Positions 59,084 to 64,000 of a stretch of 64,000 bases of DNA are shown in pieces. How positions within the stretch are numbered: the stretch's first letter is position 1; every line of letters starts with the position of its first letter. A program made the translations under genes and the position numbers. The stretch is from Adineta vaga. Its lineage: Eukaryota > Rotifera. Location: the NCBI GenBank assembly GCA_021613535.1, contig CP075494.1:11346001-11410000 (forward strand). The letters are read 5' to 3'. Under the pieces are notes generated by a model, which saw nothing but the letters and a program-made list of their open reading frames with translations, was not told where the DNA came from and ran no database searches.

Positions 59084-59881
59084 AATTCCTACAAAGAATC
59101 AATAGATTAATTCAAGACTATGTAAATACTTATCCTGTTTTGTGATATTGAATGTTGTAGTATGTAATGATATTGACGATGAAATCGAATAATATATTGG
59201 AGAGAGAAAAAAGAAAGAAATATCTATTCATTTTCTTCGCCAATCAAAATTAATCGACCTATAATAATCGAAAGAAGAACATCAAAAAAAGTAGACTAAT
59301 TAATACACCTAAGCTCATCTGTCGGTTAACAATGATCAAAGGAAAAAAAGGAACAACATAACATTTGGCAGTTTGAAAATCATTTTTCCCAGTGATTGTA
59401 ATCAATCAATTGATCATTATAAAGATTTTACTAGTGTAAAAGTGAAGTTTCATCATTTACTTATGGAAAAAGATCAAACAGATCAATATTCATTATTAGT
59501 TAGATACGGGAAAACAGATCGAACTTATCAAATTATTTGTCGGGAACTGTTGCTTATGTATATTGATACGGTTGATTTAGTTAGGTGTTGCCGACTATTC
59601 AACAATTTGCTTTTTGAGATTGATTGACACAAATAAGTGAGATCTATCATCTTCTTGATCATCGTGTGGATAAACCAATGTTTCGTTGAAAATGTCAATA
59701 GAAGAACATGAAAATACGAAGTCGTGTAAATAGTAAACAGACATATCTGTTTTCAAAGAGTAAGAGTGTAACAATGAGAAAAGAATTGATGATTTGATCA
59801 AGAATAAATACAGATATTTTATTAAAACAAAACAATTTTCTTTATTATGAAAAAGAAAAAGAAAGAAAAGTTCAGTACTGG
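59084..59881. other. Intergenic between homeobox gene and C2orf76
   Basis: About 800 bp. It contains the homeobox promoter and a possible small coding exon on the plus strand (listed separately). Confidence 0.35.
59385..59627 (+). CDS. Possible small unrecognised protein or exon
   Basis: Open frame preceded by a TTTTTCCCAG acceptor (59379-59388 area) and encoding a plausible segment, KVKFHHLLMEKDQTDQYSLL then VRYGKTDRTYQIICRELLLM, and ending LFNNLLFEID. The strand/helix alternation is loosely reminiscent of SRP9/SRP14-type folds, but I cannot establish homology and no first exon is identified. Confidence 0.2.
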   Translation, partial: FPSDCNQSIDHYKDFTSVKVKFHHLLMEKDQTDQYSLLVRYGKTDRTYQIICRELLLMYIDTVDLVRCCRLFNNLLFEID

Positions 59882-60489
59882 TTAATCTATTAGTAAATCT
59901 GGATTCTTCTTATAGATTTCATAGTCGCTGCGTTTGAAAAATGCGATTTCCGTACCATTGACTACATTATAATCACAGAGACGTTTATCGTCTTCGATTA
60001 TGAATCGATCATCACCATCTCGACGAACTGTAACATCATTGCTCTAACAAAAAGAAGAGAGAATATGTATGAGTTTTTTCTATACGAAGAAAAAGTTGAT
60101 TTAGATTCGAATACCTTCGCTTGATGTGGATAATGTTCGATCTTTAAAGTATCTAAAAGACGAATAAGTTTCAATGTTATGAATTAGTTTTTGAATCTTA
60201 CCAAATGCAAATGTTTTGAATGGTGGAGGTAATTTTTCATTAGGTAGCACTGAAACAAAGACAAAGATACGAATTATTTTAATGAATGAAATGAAAGTAT
60301 CACCTGCAAAGCAAAACTACGAACTTGTTAGAATTCGTTGTTTGAGTTCACTACCAGTCATTTGTCCAGATGAATCGATAGAACGAAGTATAATATTACG
60401 AATATTTCGATGTTCAAATGAACGAACCAATCGAACAGATAGTATCATAGTATTTTCGTTAGAAGTACCGGGATTATCATTATTAGCCA
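59882..60489 (-). CDS. C2orf76: UPF0538 family protein (C2orf76 orthologue)
   Basis: Four exons. The start MANNDNPGTSNENTMILSVR at 60489 leads into VRLVRSFEHRNIRNIILRSI, matching human C2orf76 [20 protein letters not shown]. After an intron comes KLPPPFKTFAFDTLKIEHYP (human [20 protein letters not shown]). The end is VVNGTEIAFFKRSDYEIYKK (human [20 protein letters not shown]). Predicted ubiquitin-like fold; function unknown. The acceptor used near 60251 gives a short MLPNEK linker and keeps the frame. Confidence 0.88.
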
Positions 60490-63017
60490 TGATTTTGATC
60501 GATGAAGAAATAACGATTATTTTATATAGTAGAAAACCGAAGAGTAGAGTAAGTCAAGCCAAGCCAAGCCAACAAATAGAAATAGGCTAGTATAATATTT
60601 TTTTTGGTCAAAAAATCCAATCAAAAATGAAATAGCCGGAAAAAAAAGTAATTATATGATGATTGTACTTGGGAATTATTTTATCACAATTTTGAAATGA
60701 TATTAAAACTATTTCTATCAGTAAATGCGTATAGAAAGTATATATAGATGTCGTAGTCAAACGCTACTACAAAGATCTGATACCTATTGATTGATGTTTC
60801 TCGTTCTTAGCTATATCGGACTTTTGTTTAGTTTAGTATATTCTTTTCTTCGGAGGGTGAGGATGAGAATACAGAGCAAAAAAATTTCGTCTCATCTAAA
60901 ACATCATTTATAATTGTGCATTATCGATGGTATCAAGAAGATGTTTTCGAATTACCATCAACTGAGTAGAAACTTGAATTCAGTAGTGTCTTATTTTGCA
61001 ATTGACTTGATGCTGCGTTTGTGATACTTAATATTGTTAATACTGCTAGAAAAAGACACACAGTCATTTTAAAAAGAAGAAATTAACAATCTCTTAATTC
61101 TATTCTTTACATTTTTCTCTTGTTTTTCTAAGGCATAGCTACGATAGAATCCTATATGTAAACGATCGGTTCAAAGATAATCTGTTGGAAAAAATGCTTT
61201 TTCTCATAAATTTCGATTGGATTGAGTCGCTTTCAAAGACCCAAATCGTTACATAAGATCAAGAACAATTCGAGTTACGAAAAGCTGATATATATATATC
61301 AATGTTTTTGTTAGTTTTTTTATTGTTCAATATAATTTTTAACTATCATTATAACAACATAAATGAGAATATAGTGATCTATTTCTTTTCTTCAGTGTCT
61401 GACAGTATATGCTTGATCTTAAATGACTGGCTTAAGCTGCCAGAGCAGATTCTACTTCAAAAGTTGAAACAGTTGAGAAAAATCTTTTATAATTTTTTGT
61501 TTTTTTCTATAATGGAAATGATTAAATTGTATATTAACTAAAAAAAGCTTCGTAGTATAGTCCAAAAAGACTTTCATTAATAAGAGACTGCCAGCGAACT
61601 TAATGGTATGGCCTGAAAGAAAAATAGATTCTTAAGAATTAATAGAGCTATTTATAATTTGTTTGAAAATTTACTCATTTAGCAGGAACATTGGAGTTCC
61701 TCTTACCTTTCGTGCAAATAAAGATAAGAAAATAATAACTCAAATTTTTAATAGTAATTCGACCACTTCGAGAGAGAGTGTGTTTTTTAATTTTGCACGA
61801 TCAAAGATTTCTCGTTTAGAGACTCGATATACAATTTGAAGGACGATATATTGAATCTAGAACAACTTTCAAATCAAACATATGTTAGTTTAATGTACCG
61901 TATAGTAATTTATGATAAACATTCCATTGAACGTGTGACTTGAATTTTCAAGCTTTTCATAAGCATTTCATTCATCGAAGAAAATATCTTACCTAAAATC
62001 AAATTATTTCATTAAAAATCGTCAAGAGTCCTCACACTTCGATATATGTAGCAAATCAATCAACTAGGATCTCGAATGCTATTTCATAGAATTTTTCCTC
62101 AATCAACTTTTCGATTTACCTCCAGGTTTTTCCATTAAAACGTCAAAAACACAGTTTATCATCATTGTAAAAGAAAAATCTGTAAAGAATGTTGAACTAC
62201 ATGTACCGGTTGGAAAGCTACATATACTATTCGATTTCCTGAGACTTTATTAGGTAACAGACACTTTTGCTAATTGTGTTACTTAGGAAACAAGTCGGTC
62301 GTTCAAATTTTACATTTTAACTTCAAAGAAATTCTACTAATTATTTTTGTTCACTAATTGATTTCTATAAAAAACAAGACTTGAACAATTCAAGATAAGA
62401 AAATGGTTCTATCCGTCATACTTGTCTCAGTTCAATTCCACCTCATATACTGATCTAATAAGAAAGAGAAAAAATCTAGTTTTTATTAAAAATCGAACGA
62501 TTTCAATTGATATGTTTGTCGTTCGTTTCCTCAAAATAGATCTCCATCGGAAGACACAAATATACAGAGTAGGAACACATAATTGTGAATAAGAATCTTT
62601 ACTGGTGTATTTATTATCGTCTATACATATGTGATTCTGCATGCCAACCTATTTCCATAGATAGGTCTCAAGATCTCACCGGATAAAATAGCATTTGAGA
62701 AAGTAATATTGCAGATTTTTGAAGAAGTAAAAGTTCAAAAAGTATTTGTTTGGTTCTCTACATTTAATTATTACAATATACGCTTGTAGTGACAGATTAA
62801 ACGTCAGAAACAGTAATACGATTTTTAATATGAACGCCAGTCTATATGTTCTTCTTATCAAAACGAATAAAAAGAATTTTTATATGACGCCTTTCAGACT
62901 TAATAACTATATCATAAATAGATAGGTTTATATAAAAGAGTTAGCGAGTTGAATATAATTACAAGCATTTAAATTGGCTAATCTGGAATAATTTACTTGT
63001 CATTTCCAAGATATTTC
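60490..63017. other. Large intergenic region upstream of the GPCR
   Basis: About 2.5 kb, the longest gene-free stretch in the window, strongly AT-rich. Several short open frames have no codon-like composition or recognisable motif. No transposon ends, tRNA or long repeat seen. Confidence 0.45.
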
Positions 63018-64000
63018 ATGGCAATTGCTGACGATCTTAGTTCAGTTCAATCAGCTCTAACTTGTTATATTTTACCATTCATTTTCCTTTTTGGTATCAT
63101 TGGAAATGTATTGAATATTACAGTTTTCTCTCAAAAACATCTTCGCATGAATTCCTGTTCAATTTATTTCATTTCAACATCGATCTTTAATTTTCTTGTT
63201 ATGTGTTTTGGAATAATTCCAATTCTTACATCATCTTATTCATCCTATGATTATGCATCTTATTCAGTTAGTTATTGTAAATTACGTTCATATTTTGTTC
63301 ATGTTTTATTTATGATGTCACGATCAAGTGTCGCTTTAGCTTGTATTGATCGTTTTGCATTATGTTCACCTAATGTTCGAATTCGTGCTCTTAGTCAACG
63401 AGGAATGGCAATAAAACTAATCTCAATTGTTTGTTTTCTTTGGCTTTTAATACCTATTCATATGATTATATTTGTCGATATTCAAATGTCTAGTAGACGA
63501 TGTGGTGGAAATGGAAGTTATTCATATATTTATGGTCTTTATGCAGCTGTTGTTACAGCAATTCCATTGATAATCATGTTGCTTTTTTCAAGTTTAGCAA
63601 TTTATGATTTAAAACGTATTCGATCTCGTATTCAACCAGATCAAATAGTAATTGCTTCAAATACTCCAAGAACAGTTCGAATGAAAAAACGTGATGCTCA
63701 ATTAATGATTATTTTAGTTAGTGAAGTAGCTATCTATTTTTGTTCAACAGTATTATTTCCAATTTATTCAATTTATGTTGCAGTTACATCAAATGTTTCT
63801 AAAAATGCTGATCGAACAGCCATTGAAGGTTTTATCCGTTATATGGCATTAAGTTTCTTACTTTATTTAAATTCAGCTTCAATATTTTATGCTCATATTT
63901 TAGCTTCGAAAGCCTTTTGTAAAGAGTGCAAACAGTTAATGTTACGATTAATTAAACGAAGAGAAAATGAAAATATGTTAATGACAACAGCAGGAATGTC
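63018..64000 (+). CDS. Rhodopsin-like GPCR (FMRFamide-receptor-like), partial
   Basis: Open frame from MAIADDLSSVQSALTCYILP to the window edge, about 327 codons, no intron so far. Seven hydrophobic spans are visible. Class A marks: IIGNVLNITVFSQ in TM1, the conserved TM3 cysteine before ACIDRFALCS (DRF in place of DRY), SVALACID, a TM5 preceded by SYSYIYGLYAAVVTAIPLII, a basic third loop (LKRIRSRIQP, RTVRMKKRDAQ) and a TM7 with LLYLNSASIFYAHILASKAF (NSxxFY in place of NPxxY). Invertebrate peptide receptors of this type are greatly expanded in bdelloids. The ligand is unknown. The C-terminal tail continues beyond 64000. Confidence 0.87.
   Translation, partial: MAIADDLSSVQSALTCYILPFIFLFGIIGNVLNITVFSQKHLRMNSCSIYFISTSIFNFLVMCFGIIPILTSSYSSYDYASYSVSYCKLRSYFVHVLFMMSRSSVALACIDRFALCSPNVRIRALSQRGMAIKLISIVCFLWLLIPIHMIIFVDIQMSSRRCGGNGSYSYIYGLYAAVVTAIPLIIMLLFSSLAIYDLKRIRSRIQPDQIVIASNTPRTVRMKKRDAQLMIILVSEVAIYFCSTVLFPIYSIYVAVTSNVSKNADRTAIEGFIRYMALSFLLYLNSASIFYAHILASKAFCKECKQLMLRLIKRRENENMLMTTAGM

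Noticed and set aside
60211-60590. Plus-strand open frame of about 124 codons
   Set aside because: It is antisense to the conserved C2orf76 exons, whose protein matches a known family.
1-64000. Search by eye for CRISPR arrays, transposon terminal repeats, telomeric repeat blocks and spliced-leader RNA genes
   Set aside because: No direct-repeat/spacer pattern, no transposase or reverse-transcriptase coding and no SL-like sequence recognised. The simple repeats present are microsatellites. Low-identity elements could be missed by eye.

Overview
The window is gene-dense, AT-rich animal nuclear DNA, most likely from a bdelloid rotifer. Most genes are broken by many small introns (typically 45-75 bp, GTAAG...TTTAG). 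The gene set is metazoan: two PRD-class homeobox genes, a neuronal calcium sensor, CNK, ezrin/radixin/moesin (ERM), REPS and a rhodopsin-like GPCR. Two features point to bdelloids in particular. One is an intronless bacterial-type N-acylglucosamine-2-epimerase family gene. The other is a decayed copy of the ADP-ribosyltransferase/TPR family that is abundant in bdelloid genomes. This assignment is inferred from sequence character, not from a database match.

Layout. 0-8 kb: AGE-family epimerase (-), neuronal-calcium-sensor EF-hand protein (+), CNKSR scaffold (+). 8.6-19.9 kb: site-2 protease MBTPS2 (+), homeobrain (-), an unrecognised type II membrane protein (-), U4/U6 snRNP protein PRPF3 (+). 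20-27.6 kb: ERM with two alternative last exons (-), dynein light chain Tctex1 (-), Mn-type CDF transporter (-). 28-35 kb: ART/TPR pseudogene (-), then ERMARD, mevalonate kinase and SLC66A2 (all -, closely packed). 37-47 kb: 3CxxC zinc-finger protein (+), coiled-coil/CAP-Gly protein (+), SDR with a zinc knuckle (-), small secreted six-cysteine protein (+), REPS (+). 47.6-52.7 kb: mTERF, mitochondrial uS17m and a TXNDC16-like protein (all +, about 50-80 bp apart). 53-64 kb: small membrane protein (-), fibronectin-III/thioredoxin-fold protein (+), K50 PRD homeobox (-), C2orf76/UPF0538 (-) and a GPCR running off the right edge (+).

Two same-strand clusters look like trans-spliced operons. mTERF, uS17m and TXNDC16-like are separated only by a pyrimidine tract plus AG just before each start codon, with an AATAAA ahead of the third gene. 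SLC66A2, MVK and ERMARD show the same pattern at least at the ERMARD start. The first cluster joins two mitochondrial expression factors to an ER thioredoxin-like protein. The most striking structural feature is the ERM gene. It carries two tandem, same-length (165 nt), same-phase last exons, each with its own poly(A) signal, so one gene could make two different actin-binding tails. Large gene-free stretches hold only simple repeats and AT-rich sequence as far as I can read.
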